A stretch of 11,680 bases of DNA from Desulfobacteraceae bacterium (GTDB lineage Bacteria; Desulfobacterota; Desulfobacteria; Desulfobacterales; BuS5), in assembly GCA_030642865.1 (NCBI GenBank), contig DAOWMW010000014.1, positions 1-11,680 of the forward strand. Reading direction: 5' to 3'. Of the stretch, positions 1 to 7,799 are shown one piece after another; the stretch's first letter is position 1, and each line of letters starts with the position of its first letter. A model generated the notes under the pieces. It saw only the letters and a list, made by a program, of their open reading frames with translations. It was not told the origin of the DNA and did no database searches. The position numbers and the translations under genes were made by a program.

Positions 1-26
1 ATACTCCCTTTGCTCAATATCCATCT

Positions 27-43
27 ATAGATTGTCAGGCAAT
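27..43 (+). repeat. Left copy of a long-distance inverted repeat
   Basis: This 17-base stretch reappears in inverted orientation at 10884-10900, with 15 of 17 positions matching and a 12-base identical core (ATAGATTGTCAG). The two copies flank the whole catabolic and regulatory block. No transposase or integrase gene is present. A 12-base inverted match is expected by chance a few times in a window this size, so only the flanking position makes it notable. Confidence 0.25.
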
Positions 44-127
44 CAGGATCGTGAATTTTATAAATTACACAGAATTATTTGTTCTTGTGCCCGTATTCCA
101 TGTTGCATCAATGCCCAAAATTGCGTA

Positions 128-149
128 GGGGCATCCCTTGTGGGTGCCC
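128..149. repeat. Small intergenic palindromic repeat
   Basis: GGGCATCC at 129-136 pairs with GGGTGCCC at 142-149 (one T.G wobble) around a five-base loop. The pattern, a GTAGGGGC start, a CCCTTGTGG centre and a GTGCCC end, resembles the short GC-rich palindromes dispersed between genes in many deltaproteobacterial and cyanobacterial genomes. It sits downstream of the mutase operon and could act as a weak RNA hairpin. The rest of 1-248 shows no convincing gene. A 64-codon TTG-start frame at 32-226 reads straight through this repeat and has no protein-like features. A six-base stem with a 16-base loop lies at 214-241 but has no T-run, so it is not a convincing terminator. Confidence 0.5.
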
Positions 150-248
150 AACAACCATGGATGCGCCTTGAAGACGGCTACAAGCCCGGCGTAATTAAGG
201 GTGATTTATTTCATCCTCAATCCTAAAATGAATTTCTTGAGGTCTGAA

Positions 249-2006
249 TTAAATTGTTGAGGCCTTGGCCACACCAAACACACCTCTTAATGTGTCACAG
301 ATCTCCTGGAGTGTAGCATAACTTCTAACACAGTTTATTATGTCAGGCATAAGGTTGACCTCTTCATCCCCGGCATGCTCCTTTAATGAGGCCAGATGTT
401 TTTTTACTTCATCATTATCACGTTCTTCTTTAAGCTTTTTAAGGCTTTCTATTTTACGTACGCCTGCAGTATCTTTTAATTCACTAGGATAAACATTTTC
501 AAGGCTTCGTTCTGATTTTACGTCAATTTCATTGGGACCATTAAAACAATTTACCCCGACTACAAATTCTTCCTGATTTTCAATTTTGCGCTGTTTCACA
601 TAAGCGTTTCTTGATACTGATTTCTGCATATATCCGCTTTCTATGGCACCAAGAGCCCCCCCCATTTTTTCGATCTTTTCAAATTCCACAGTAGCAGATT
701 TTTCTATATCATCGGTCAGTTTTTCCATGAAATAAGAACCTGCCCAGGGATCATTCACTTCTCCCAGTTTGGCCTCATAAATAAGAATTCTGGTGGCATC
801 ATGGCCCAACTGCTGTGCTTCAAGACTGTGACCCAGACCGAGGGGCTCATCATAGGGAGGCATGGCAGCAAAGGGAAGAGCCCCGGACATTCCAGCCGCA
901 ATACCACCCACAACAGCTCTGGAAATATTATTAAGGGGTCGCTGGAGTGTTGTGCTTGAACATCCAATATGGGCAGTCGAGATCTGCCGGATCATCATTC
1001 CCCTGGGGTTTTTGGCACCAAAACGTTCTTTTAGCATTTTTGCCCACATTCTCCGGGCAGCACGCTGAAAAGCAATCTCCTGATAGATTTCCATACTTCC
1101 ACCGAATCCGTTAAAAGTAACCCTGGGTGCTATTTCATCAATATCAAGCCCTCCATCAATGGCTACCTGCAAATAGGTTGCCCCGATTGCCATACTGTAA
1201 GCAAGATCCATTTCTCTAGTGGCACCTGCTTCACGCATATGGTACCCGCCTATGCTGGTGACATTAAGCCGGGGCATATTTTTTGTGCAAAAAAGAGCTG
1301 TATCTCTGAAGAGCCTCAGTGCAGGACGAGGCGGGAAAATATAGGTTCCCCTTCCTACATATTCTTTTAAAATATCGTTTTGCGGCGTACCCCTGAGTTT
1401 TTCAAGGGGAATTCCACGTTTTTCAGCCAAAACAGCATACATGGCAATTATAACCGACGCAGCAGAATTCATTGTAAAATTTGAAGCAACTTTGTCAATT
1501 TCAAGATCATCATGGTACGCTTCATAAACAATTTCAAAATCTTTTAAACTATCTATGGCAACACCCACTTTACCGACTTCCCCTTCAGCACGGGGGTCAT
1601 CAGAATCATAGCCGCACTGCGTGGGAAGATCAAAGGCAAAATTTGGTCCAGCTTTTCTGCCTATTTTGTGCATACGCAGCAGGTAATCACGATAATCTTC
1701 AGGTGTACCAAACCCTGCGTATTTACCGGCTCCGCTGCCTCCGGTGCTGCCCCATTCGTACCTGGTACTGGCTATGGCCTGTTTAGCAGCAAAAGCCTGC
1801 CATTTGGGCACAGGGTCATTTCCTGCTGTATAGGGATAGGTTCCCGGATAGCCAACTTTATCCAAAAAATTAAAGCCTTCAATATCCTTGGGCGTATAAA
1901 ATTTTGTTTGATTCTCTTTAAGCTTAAATTTTCCCAACCGAGGCTTTACAACCTTTTCCTCCCAAAGTTCTGTTGCTTTGTTAACCTTTTCCATTTCATT
2001 ACTCAT
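249..2006 (-). CDS. Atypical methylmalonyl-CoA-mutase-like large subunit (acyl-CoA mutase)
   Basis: Predicted 585-residue B12-dependent acyl-CoA mutase catalytic subunit (TIM-barrel part). Family landmarks are present: YPYT at 57-60, YAGFGT at 96-101, DLPTQCGYDSDDP at 126-138, GYH with the conserved His256, and DPWAGSYF at 419-426. No C-terminal cobalamin-binding domain (DxHxxG) is visible, so a separate small subunit is needed and is not in this window. The segment between YPYT and YAGFGT (about 61-95) is longer than usual and lacks the YxxRPWTxRQ substrate-binding stretch of classical mutases. The usual LRTQQ region is replaced by LGHDATRIL (about 400-408). The start at 2006 follows an AAGGAGA ribosome-binding site. 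The gene lies 60 bp after the PrpD-like gene and is probably co-transcribed with it. Beside a fumarate-adding enzyme, the likely role is rearrangement of a substituted succinyl-CoA, as in anaerobic alkane degradation (inference). Family certain, substrate unknown. Confidence 0.88.
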   Translation of the reverse strand: MSNEMEKVNKATELWEEKVVKPRLGKFKLKENQTKFYTPKDIEGFNFLDKVGYPGTYPYTAGNDPVPKWQAFAAKQAIASTRYEWGSTGGSGAGKYAGFGTPEDYRDYLLRMHKIGRKAGPNFAFDLPTQCGYDSDDPRAEGEVGKVGVAIDSLKDFEIVYEAYHDDLEIDKVASNFTMNSAASVIIAMYAVLAEKRGIPLEKLRGTPQNDILKEYVGRGTYIFPPRPALRLFRDTALFCTKNMPRLNVTSIGGYHMREAGATREMDLAYSMAIGATYLQVAIDGGLDIDEIAPRVTFNGFGGSMEIYQEIAFQRAARRMWAKMLKERFGAKNPRGMMIRQISTAHIGCSSTTLQRPLNNISRAVVGGIAAGMSGALPFAAMPPYDEPLGLGHSLEAQQLGHDATRILIYEAKLGEVNDPWAGSYFMEKLTDDIEKSATVEFEKIEKMGGALGAIESGYMQKSVSRNAYVKQRKIENQEEFVVGVNCFNGPNEIDVKSERSLENVYPSELKDTAGVRKIESLKKLKEERDNDEVKKHLASLKEHAGDEEVNLMPDIINCVRSYATLQEICDTLRGVFGVAKASTI

Positions 2007-2066
2007 AATAAAATCTCCTTATTTTTTAATCAATACAGAATTAAATGGGTAATTTTCAAATCCCAC

Positions 2067-3398
2067 TCAACTGCGCATTAATGCAAGCAAGTTTCGCACA
2101 TTATCCAATGTTTCAAGAGTCATTATAGCATCGGCCAGTTCTTCTGCCCTGCTTTCACCAATAGCTGGAGAAGAGAGATCTATAAATTTATCTCTGATTT
2201 TCACTTTTTTTGTTTCAAGTTCCGGGATATCGCTCATTACATCCATACTGGCTGTAAAAACTTTTCCAGAGGTTGTTTCGATCCTGGTAACTGCTTCTAA
2301 AGCCTTAAGTTCATCCGTTGATTCAAGGGTTATCTTTTTCATCAATTCGACCACAACAGGGTCATTAACCTTTGTATCGGTAAATGCTTTGGTCCCGGTA
2401 TCCCCCCTTAACAGAGCATTGGCAACACAATAGGATATACTGAATTTACCTTCGAGTCCTGTTTTTGGTTCAGGCTTTCCTGCAGCTCCAATAGCAAGGG
2501 GTGAAACTTTAATATTTATCGCCTTGATATCGTCCAGAGCAAGTCCTTCATCTTTTACAATGGCGAGGGCGCCTTCTATGGGAGAATGCGTTGCATGGCA
2601 GGAAGAATGGTATTTCTGCACAAGATCTTCAACTTCCCATTTGCCATTTAGACCGGCAAGGGCATCTTCATTATACTTTCCGCTAAAAACATCTATAAAA
2701 CCTGATTTTCCTTCTATAATATCCGGGGCGCTTGTAAAACCGTCTGCGGCCAGCAGAGCAGAAATAAGCCCGCCCTGGGAAGCTTTCCCAGCATGATAGG
2801 GTTTACACATTGTACCAAAAGAAATTTTGAGCCCGGAGGCCTGGGTTCCTGCCAGGCCAAGAGCAAAGACCGTTTGGCCTTCATCAAGGCCCAAAAGCCT
2901 GGCACATCCGGCTGCCGAAGCAAAGTGCCCATAAGTTCCTGTCCCGTGCCACCCTCTGATATAATGCTCCATCCCGCCGCAGGAGGCAATAACTGATCCT
3001 GCCTTTAATCCCACAAGATATCCAGTTAACAAATCTTTTCCAGTCATTTCTTTCCATTCAGAAACAGCAAGTAGAGCTGGATAAAGGGTTACGGTTGGAT
3101 GTCCCACCATGGCTTCAAGGGAATCGTCAAAATCAAGGGCATGGGACGCTGCTCCATTAATAAGAGCAGCCTGAACTATACTTTTTTTAATATCAAACCC
3201 CAGGATAGTGGCCTGCTCATTTCCGCCCATCAGGTCAGAAAATTTAACCAGCTTTGCAACAAGGGGATCTTCTTTTCCTGCAAGAGTAACCCCCGTCCAG
3301 TCCATAAAGGCGATTTTAGCATGTTCAAATGCCGCTTGTGGTATTTTTTCGGCATCACTGTTAACAATAAATTTTGCAATTGAACGGGTAAAATCCAT
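2067..3398 (-). CDS. MmgE/PrpD-family protein (2-methylcitrate dehydratase / aconitate decarboxylase-like)
   Basis: A 443-residue cytoplasmic protein covering the full MmgE/PrpD fold. Visible signatures are DWTGVTLAG (33-41), NGAASHALDFDD (81-92), GHP with His100, RGWHGTGTYG (148-157) and KPYHAGKASQGG (199-210) with Lys205. A CHATHSP motif follows in the C-terminal half. By analogy with cis-aconitate decarboxylase (IRG1/CAD), the Asp/His/His/Lys set lines the active site, so the protein looks catalytically competent. Members dehydrate 2-methylcitrate, decarboxylate cis-aconitate or act on related acids; sequence alone does not settle which. The start at 3398 has a GGGAGG ribosome-binding site eight bases upstream. 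It is first in a two-gene unit with the mutase-like subunit. Its presence suggests a role in handling a branched di- or tricarboxylic acid from the pathway or the propionyl-CoA it releases (inference). I know of no established step for it in alkane or toluene degradation. Confidence 0.87.
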   Translation of the reverse strand: MDFTRSIAKFIVNSDAEKIPQAAFEHAKIAFMDWTGVTLAGKEDPLVAKLVKFSDLMGGNEQATILGFDIKKSIVQAALINGAASHALDFDDSLEAMVGHPTVTLYPALLAVSEWKEMTGKDLLTGYLVGLKAGSVIASCGGMEHYIRGWHGTGTYGHFASAAGCARLLGLDEGQTVFALGLAGTQASGLKISFGTMCKPYHAGKASQGGLISALLAADGFTSAPDIIEGKSGFIDVFSGKYNEDALAGLNGKWEVEDLVQKYHSSCHATHSPIEGALAIVKDEGLALDDIKAINIKVSPLAIGAAGKPEPKTGLEGKFSISYCVANALLRGDTGTKAFTDTKVNDPVVVELMKKITLESTDELKALEAVTRIETTSGKVFTASMDVMSDIPELETKKVKIRDKFIDLSSPAIGESRAEELADAIMTLETLDNVRNLLALMRS

Positions 3399-3435
3399 AT
3401 AAAAAAACCTCCCATAGTTATTGTAATCGGTTCAT

Positions 3436-3452
3436 CCACCCACCCACCCTTG
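3436..3452 (-). promoter_or_regulatory. G-tract element in the leader of the PrpD-mutase unit
   Basis: On the minus strand this reads CAAGGGTGGGTGGGTGG: three GGG runs and one GG separated by single T bases, starting 54 bases upstream of the PrpD start codon. In RNA this could form a two-layer, or partial three-layer, G-quadruplex. Its first 11 bases (CAAGGGTGGGT) are identical to 7911-7921 in the leader of the glycyl-radical enzyme. The surrounding sequence is AT-rich, so the element stands out. Confidence 0.35.
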
Positions 3453-3748
3453 TACTCGACAGGTTGTTTTACCATATTTTTTCAACACCCAGGCAAGGCG
3501 ACATTTTCATGGGTAAAAATTATCATTAATGCCCGAACAAAAATCCCTTTTTTTATTCAAATATTAATCTGTCTGAACAATATGTCTTTATATTATAATA
3601 GAAACATAATTTATAGTATATATTTTCCGGTACAAAATTATGATAGATTCACTTAAATACAGCAATTTGTCAACGATTTTTCTGGAATGCTTACTAAAAA
3701 ATCAGCTTTTAAGGATAGAAAATGGGAGTTTAGGGTATAGAGGGAACC

Positions 3749-3757
3749 ATTATAGCA
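3749..3757 (-). promoter_or_regulatory. Extended -10 promoter candidate for the PrpD-mutase unit
   Basis: The minus strand reads TGCTATAAT, a perfect extended -10 element, beginning eight bases beyond the response-regulator stop codon and preceded by an A-rich run in that gene's last codons. Transcription would start near 3742 and give a leader of about 340 bases before the PrpD start. Another TATAAT (minus, 3597-3592) and a TTGACA (minus, 3673-3668) lie in the same gap, but neither has a well-spaced partner. No sigma-54 -24/-12 pair was found here. The rest of 3399-3764 is AT-rich apart from the G-tract element, and no gene is visible in it. Confidence 0.4.
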
Positions 3758-3764
3758 AAATATA

Positions 3765-5165
3765 TTAAAATTTTTTTTTATCAAGTCCATAGGCTTTCAT
3801 TTTTCGATTAAGAGTCCGTGGATTCATCCCCGAAATTTCAACAACCTTATTAATTCTGCCGCCGCACCTGTTTAACGCCTGCTTAATATAATTGCGTTCA
3901 AATTCAAGTAGCTGTTCCTTCAGAGGAGCCTGCAGGTGCGGGATTATTAAGGCAGACTCTTCTTCACCGGAAACAGCATATTCATCACCAGTGATACAAA
4001 ATCTGGAAATCATTTTTTCCGAGGTCATAATTAATGTCCGCTCAATTACATTTAACAGCTCCCGAACATTTCCGGGCCATGGATATTCCATGGCCTGGTT
4101 CATGGCTTCTGTGGAAATTTTCATGGGATCTCTCCCCATACGTTTTGCAAGATGATTTATAAAATGCCTGATTAAAAGAGGAATATCGTCTTTTCTGTTT
4201 TTTAAAGGAGGTACAGATATTGGAAACACATTCAGGCGATAATAAAGATCTGCTCTGAAGTTACCCTGCTTAACAAGATGCATCAGGTCCTGATTCGACG
4301 CAGCAATGATTCTCACGTTAACTTTTATCGATTTTTCCCCCCCCACCCTGTGGAAGGTTTTATCCTCAATCAGCCTCAAAAGCTTTTTTTGTACTAACTG
4401 GGATGCATTTTCAACTTCATCCAAAAAAACAGTTCCCCCATCCGCCTGTTCAAACCGGCCATACTTCATCCCCAAAGCCCCTGTAAATGCTCCTTTTTCG
4501 TGGCCGAACAGCTCCGACTCAAGAAGAGTCTCCGCAAGAGTACCACAATCGACAACAACCATGGGAAATTTTTTCCTGTTGCTGTTATGGTGAATCGCCT
4601 TTGCAAGCACTTCCTTTCCTGTGCCGGTTTCCCCATAAATCATAACAGTTACATCTAAAGGAGCCACATTTCTGATCATGCCGAAAACAGTACGTATAGC
4701 CTTGCTTTTACCTATGAGATTTCCCAGCCTGTATTTTTCTTCGATCCTCCCCTTTAACTCCCCCACATAATTTTTAAGCTTTCTATTTTCTTCCTGCAAA
4801 ACAATTTTTTCACCTATTTTATCAAGAACAATACGCACATGATCAAAATTTAACGGTTTTACCAGAAATTCAAAGGCACCCCCTTTCATCGCTTCCACAG
4901 CCGACTCCACAGTTGCATAGCCAGTAATAACTACAATTTTAACATGGGGATAAGTCCCACTGATCTGCTTTACCACCTCCTGACCTGAAATGCCCGGCAT
5001 GTTTAAATCGGTTATCACAACATCACAATTTTTTTCTGACAATATTTTCATGCCGCTGGCTCCATCGGAAGCAAGAAAAATTTCGTGCCCCCATTTTGAA
5101 AGCCTCAGGCGAAAGGTTTTTAGTATTGATTTTTCATCATCTATAACCAGAATTTTTAATTTCAT
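3765..5165 (-). CDS. NtrC-family sigma-54-dependent response regulator
   Basis: A 466-residue enhancer-binding activator with all three domains. The receiver (about 1-120) has the acidic pocket D9/D10, phosphoacceptor D53 in ITDLNMPG, T81 and K103. The AAA+ domain (about 150-385) has Walker A GETGTGKE (178-185), an intact sigma-54-contact loop GAFTGA (225-230) and Walker B TVFLDE (245-250). A C-terminal Fis-type helix-turn-helix (about 423-463) ends in the RTLNRKMKAYGL recognition region. It should hydrolyse ATP to open sigma-54 promoters when phosphorylated. It starts 72 bp after the kinase gene on the same strand, so the two form a cognate pair. The ribosome-binding site is weak (AGGG-like). 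The likely target is the -24/-12 promoter at 7784-7799 ahead of the glycyl-radical enzyme (inference). Family call is firm; the regulon is inferred from position. Confidence 0.95.
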   Translation of the reverse strand: MKLKILVIDDEKSILKTFRLRLSKWGHEIFLASDGASGMKILSEKNCDVVITDLNMPGISGQEVVKQISGTYPHVKIVVITGYATVESAVEAMKGGAFEFLVKPLNFDHVRIVLDKIGEKIVLQEENRKLKNYVGELKGRIEEKYRLGNLIGKSKAIRTVFGMIRNVAPLDVTVMIYGETGTGKEVLAKAIHHNSNRKKFPMVVVDCGTLAETLLESELFGHEKGAFTGALGMKYGRFEQADGGTVFLDEVENASQLVQKKLLRLIEDKTFHRVGGEKSIKVNVRIIAASNQDLMHLVKQGNFRADLYYRLNVFPISVPPLKNRKDDIPLLIRHFINHLAKRMGRDPMKISTEAMNQAMEYPWPGNVRELLNVIERTLIMTSEKMISRFCITGDEYAVSGEEESALIIPHLQAPLKEQLLEFERNYIKQALNRCGGRINKVVEISGMNPRTLNRKMKAYGLDKKKF

Positions 5166-5237
5166 TTAATAACTACCCTTATGCTGTAACTGTGCAATTC
5201 TCTTGATCGGCACACAAATAATTTCATTCAGCCCAGG

Positions 5238-7613
5238 TCACCTGAAAGAAGATATGTCAGACCGTTGCAGCAACCGTATTATATCGGTTTTGCTAAAAGG
5301 CTTTTGCAATACTTCTATCCCCAGGGCGCCTATAATCTCTTTTTTTTCCTGTTCGAGAAAACTGGTCATAAACGCAAAACGATTAAGATATTCAGGGCGT
5401 AAAGAACGGACCTCCTGGTATAATTCAAATCCGCTCATCTTCGGCATTTTAATCTCTGCCAGCAAAAGGTCATATCCCTTTACCTTAATCTTTTTTAAAG
5501 CCCCATAGCCGCTGTAAACAGCATCAATATCGCAGCACATACTCGACATATGGTTTGAAACGGCTGTGGATATATGGGGATCATCATCCACCACTAAAAT
5601 AGAAAAAGGGATTGTATAAAGATCCCTGGATTTATCAAAATGTGCATCAAAAGAAGACCGGGGCAGGGGAAATCTTATTTTAAATTTTGCTCCGATTTTA
5701 CATGTGGTATCCACAGAAATAGCACCCCCCATTTTTTGAATCATTCCGTGAACAATTGATAAACCAAGGCCCGCACCTTTTTGTCCATGCCTGGTGGTAA
5801 AAAAAGGATCAAATATTTTAGTAATTCGGTCACCAGGTATCCCTGGGCCATTATCCTCCACCATCAGAACAGCACTCCCTCTCTCAACAAATGTCCTGAT
5901 AATAATCATGTCCCCCTTGCCGGACTCCTCAATTACATTAACGGCATTACGAACCAGATTTAATAATACCTGCTGAATTTCAATTACACCAGCCACAATA
6001 GATTTTATTGCAGGATCAAGTTCGAGAACCAATTTAATATTTCTCTTTTTCACTTCATTAATCCGAATGTTAACCAAATCCCTTATAACTTCATTCAAAT
6101 TAATCATAGAGCCTGTGAAGGCCTCTCTGCCGGCAAATTCAGAAAGGTTTTCCACAATTTTTCCGGCCCGCCTGGCATCGTCAACTATTATTTTTGCTGC
6201 TTCTGCAGATTCTTCCACAAGTTCGGGATATTCCTCTAGATGTTCGGCACATCCTATAATGCTGGTTAGTGGATTATTCAGCTCATGGGCGATTCCTGAA
6301 ATAAAAAGTTTTAACGAACTCATTTTTTCTGATTGAATTCTCACCCTTAAAATTTCTTCTTCCAGGCGATTACGCTCAGTGACATCGTCCATAATAAGAA
6401 CGGTTCCCCTTGTTCCTCCCACTGACCCCCTCAAGGAAGCAGCATTTACATCAAACAAAAGATCATCCTTTCCGTCAACTTGTAAAACCATCTTCATTTT
6501 ACCAAAATATATTTTTTCTTTTTTCCCTCCAGTTATCTTTTTCCATGACCGATCAGTCATGTATATCCCAAGCCCTGACAGTCTTTTCCCCTTGAACGAC
6601 TCAACAGTTTTTCCAAGCTTGATTTTCATATCGGGATTTACAAACATAACACGGTCATTCTCATCAAGATAAATAATTCCCACAGACGCGGCATTGACAA
6701 TATTTTGATTAAACAATTCTGTTTCACGCAATATCATTGTAATCTGGCTGACTTCTTTTTCAAGACGATTTGAATATTCTTTTTCATGGGCTATCATCAG
6801 CTCACGGAGATGGACCTGCTCTGCTATATCGATAATCTCCATTGCCAAAAAAGCAACATTACCTGCGGAATTCAAAATAGGACTCACAGCAAAAAGAAAT
6901 GATTTGGGTTCACTCTTTCCCAGAGCAAGGGAGACCTCCATGCTCACCTTTTTCCCGGCTCCGGCATTTTTAACTCCCCTTTGAAGTTTTTTTTGAGTTT
7001 TACTTGAGTGCCCGAGCCAGACAGTGTCACACAGATACTGTTCTACAATTTCAGAATGGGTTATATTCATTGCGTTTAAAAAAGGCTGATTACAGGAAAT
7101 AACCCTTCCCTCCTTGTCGCATTTGGCAACGTATGCACCCATGGAATCGATCCACTTCTGGGATTCCCACTGCTCTTTCCTGATTTTAGCCTGAAGCCTT
7201 TTCTGCTCGGCTATGCTTTTACCTTCGGGAACAACAGCAATGATTTTCCCCTTTGTATCGCGCACCGGAGAAATCGAAAAAAGCATGGGAACCCATTTAC
7301 CATCCCGATTAATGATAAAATCCTCAATCACCGAGCTTTTCCCAGTAAAAGCTTTTGCCATCATACCCTTTGTCAGAGAAACAGCTTCTTTGGAATAGAT
7401 ACGCCAGGGAGAATCAAGAAAATCGATGCCAACGATTTTATCGTATGAGGTATTTATTTTTTTTAAGGCAGCCCTATTTGCATATAAAACCTTCCCTTTT
7501 AAATCTAAAATTCCCACCATTGTATCCATGTAATCAAGGGTGTGAGCCAGAATACGCAAAAATTCCAGGGTACATGCCTCTGGGCTAAAATGCATTTTTT
7601 CAGTTTCACTCAT
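5238..7613 (-). CDS. Soluble triple-PAS hybrid sensor histidine kinase with degenerate receiver
   Basis: A 791-residue kinase with no signal peptide and no membrane-spanning segment, so it should sense a cytoplasmic signal. Order of domains: PAS1 (about 15-135), PAS2 (about 152-270), a short linker helix, PAS3 (about 300-415), HisKA with H443 in IAHELNNPL, and an ATPase domain with N556, the DNGPG box (587-591) and the GAGLGLS box (613-619). A C-terminal receiver follows (about 670-788). In that receiver the acidic pocket (D676/D677), T750 and K771 are kept, but the phosphoacceptor position in LLLAEIKMP is Glu720 (codon 5454-5456), not Asp. The receiver therefore probably cannot take phosphate and may be locked or structural. 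The start at 7613 has a GAGG ribosome-binding site. The design recalls soluble PAS kinases that sense aromatic hydrocarbons (TodS/TmoS); the ligand here is unknown. It is encoded upstream of its partner activator and divergently from the glycyl-radical enzyme. Confidence 0.93.
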   Translation of the reverse strand: MSETEKMHFSPEACTLEFLRILAHTLDYMDTMVGILDLKGKVLYANRAALKKINTSYDKIVGIDFLDSPWRIYSKEAVSLTKGMMAKAFTGKSSVIEDFIINRDGKWVPMLFSISPVRDTKGKIIAVVPEGKSIAEQKRLQAKIRKEQWESQKWIDSMGAYVAKCDKEGRVISCNQPFLNAMNITHSEIVEQYLCDTVWLGHSSKTQKKLQRGVKNAGAGKKVSMEVSLALGKSEPKSFLFAVSPILNSAGNVAFLAMEIIDIAEQVHLRELMIAHEKEYSNRLEKEVSQITMILRETELFNQNIVNAASVGIIYLDENDRVMFVNPDMKIKLGKTVESFKGKRLSGLGIYMTDRSWKKITGGKKEKIYFGKMKMVLQVDGKDDLLFDVNAASLRGSVGGTRGTVLIMDDVTERNRLEEEILRVRIQSEKMSSLKLFISGIAHELNNPLTSIIGCAEHLEEYPELVEESAEAAKIIVDDARRAGKIVENLSEFAGREAFTGSMINLNEVIRDLVNIRINEVKKRNIKLVLELDPAIKSIVAGVIEIQQVLLNLVRNAVNVIEESGKGDMIIIRTFVERGSAVLMVEDNGPGIPGDRITKIFDPFFTTRHGQKGAGLGLSIVHGMIQKMGGAISVDTTCKIGAKFKIRFPLPRSSFDAHFDKSRDLYTIPFSILVVDDDPHISTAVSNHMSSMCCDIDAVYSGYGALKKIKVKGYDLLLAEIKMPKMSGFELYQEVRSLRPEYLNRFAFMTSFLEQEKKEIIGALGIEVLQKPFSKTDIIRLLQRSDISSFR

Positions 7614-7636
7614 TGTGTATGACCTCGGGAAATTTA

Positions 7637-7665
7637 TGTAAAATAAACAACTTCAAAACAGTCAA
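7637..7665 (-). promoter_or_regulatory. Possible sigma-70-type promoter for the kinase-regulator pair
   Basis: On the minus strand TTGACT (7665-7660, five of six to consensus) is followed after 17 bases by TTTACA (7642-7637, three of six). Initiation would fall close to 7629, leaving a short leader before the start at 7613 that still includes the GAGG ribosome-binding site. The -10 is poor, so this is tentative. A basal promoter would suit a sensor pair made before induction. Confidence 0.3.
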
Positions 7666-7783
7666 ATTGGACAAGACTATATTGCCCAGAAAAAGACAAA
7701 AAGTCTTATTGTTACTTCTTTTTTAAACGAAAAAGGCTGTTTTTGCCAAACATTACAACTAATTATCATATTTATTGAAACTT

Positions 7784-7799
7784 TGGCATCCATACTGCG
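7784..7799 (+). promoter_or_regulatory. Sigma-54 (-24/-12) promoter candidate for the glycyl-radical enzyme gene
   Basis: TGGCATCCATACTGC matches the RpoN consensus TGGCACG-N4-TTGC at the essential GG and GC, with the exact 10-base spacing between them; only C6, G7 and the first T of TTGC differ. A pyrimidine precedes the TGG, as is usual. Transcription should begin near 7810, giving a leader of about 245 bases. Its position between a sigma-54 activator gene pair and the enzyme gene strengthens the call. Upstream activator sites would lie in about 7620-7760. Small inverted repeats there (GTCAAATTGGAC at 7661-7672; AAGAC/GTCTT at 7693-7707) are candidates only. Confidence 0.65.

Noticed and set aside
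32..226. 64-codon plus-strand frame with a TTG start at the left edge
   Set aside because: It has no ribosome-binding site, reads through the palindromic repeat at 128-149, and shows no domain or plausible protein composition.
214..241. CCTCAA/TTGAGG stem after the mutase gene as a terminator
   Set aside because: It has only six pairs, a 16-base loop and no T-run on the minus strand.
1668..2081. 137-codon plus-strand open frame overlapping the mutase start
   Set aside because: It is antisense to conserved mutase motifs and to the ribosome-binding region of that gene, with no recognisable features.
3668..3673. Perfect TTGACA on the minus strand between the regulator and PrpD genes
   Set aside because: At 16-18 base spacing there is no acceptable -10; the nearest, TATCAT, is 22 bases away. 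Noted only as a weak alternative to the extended -10 at 3757-3749.
7732..7750. Sigma-54-like TGGCAAAAACAGC on the minus strand, upstream of the kinase gene
   Set aside because: The GG to GC spacing is two bases short of that required for sigma-54 recognition.
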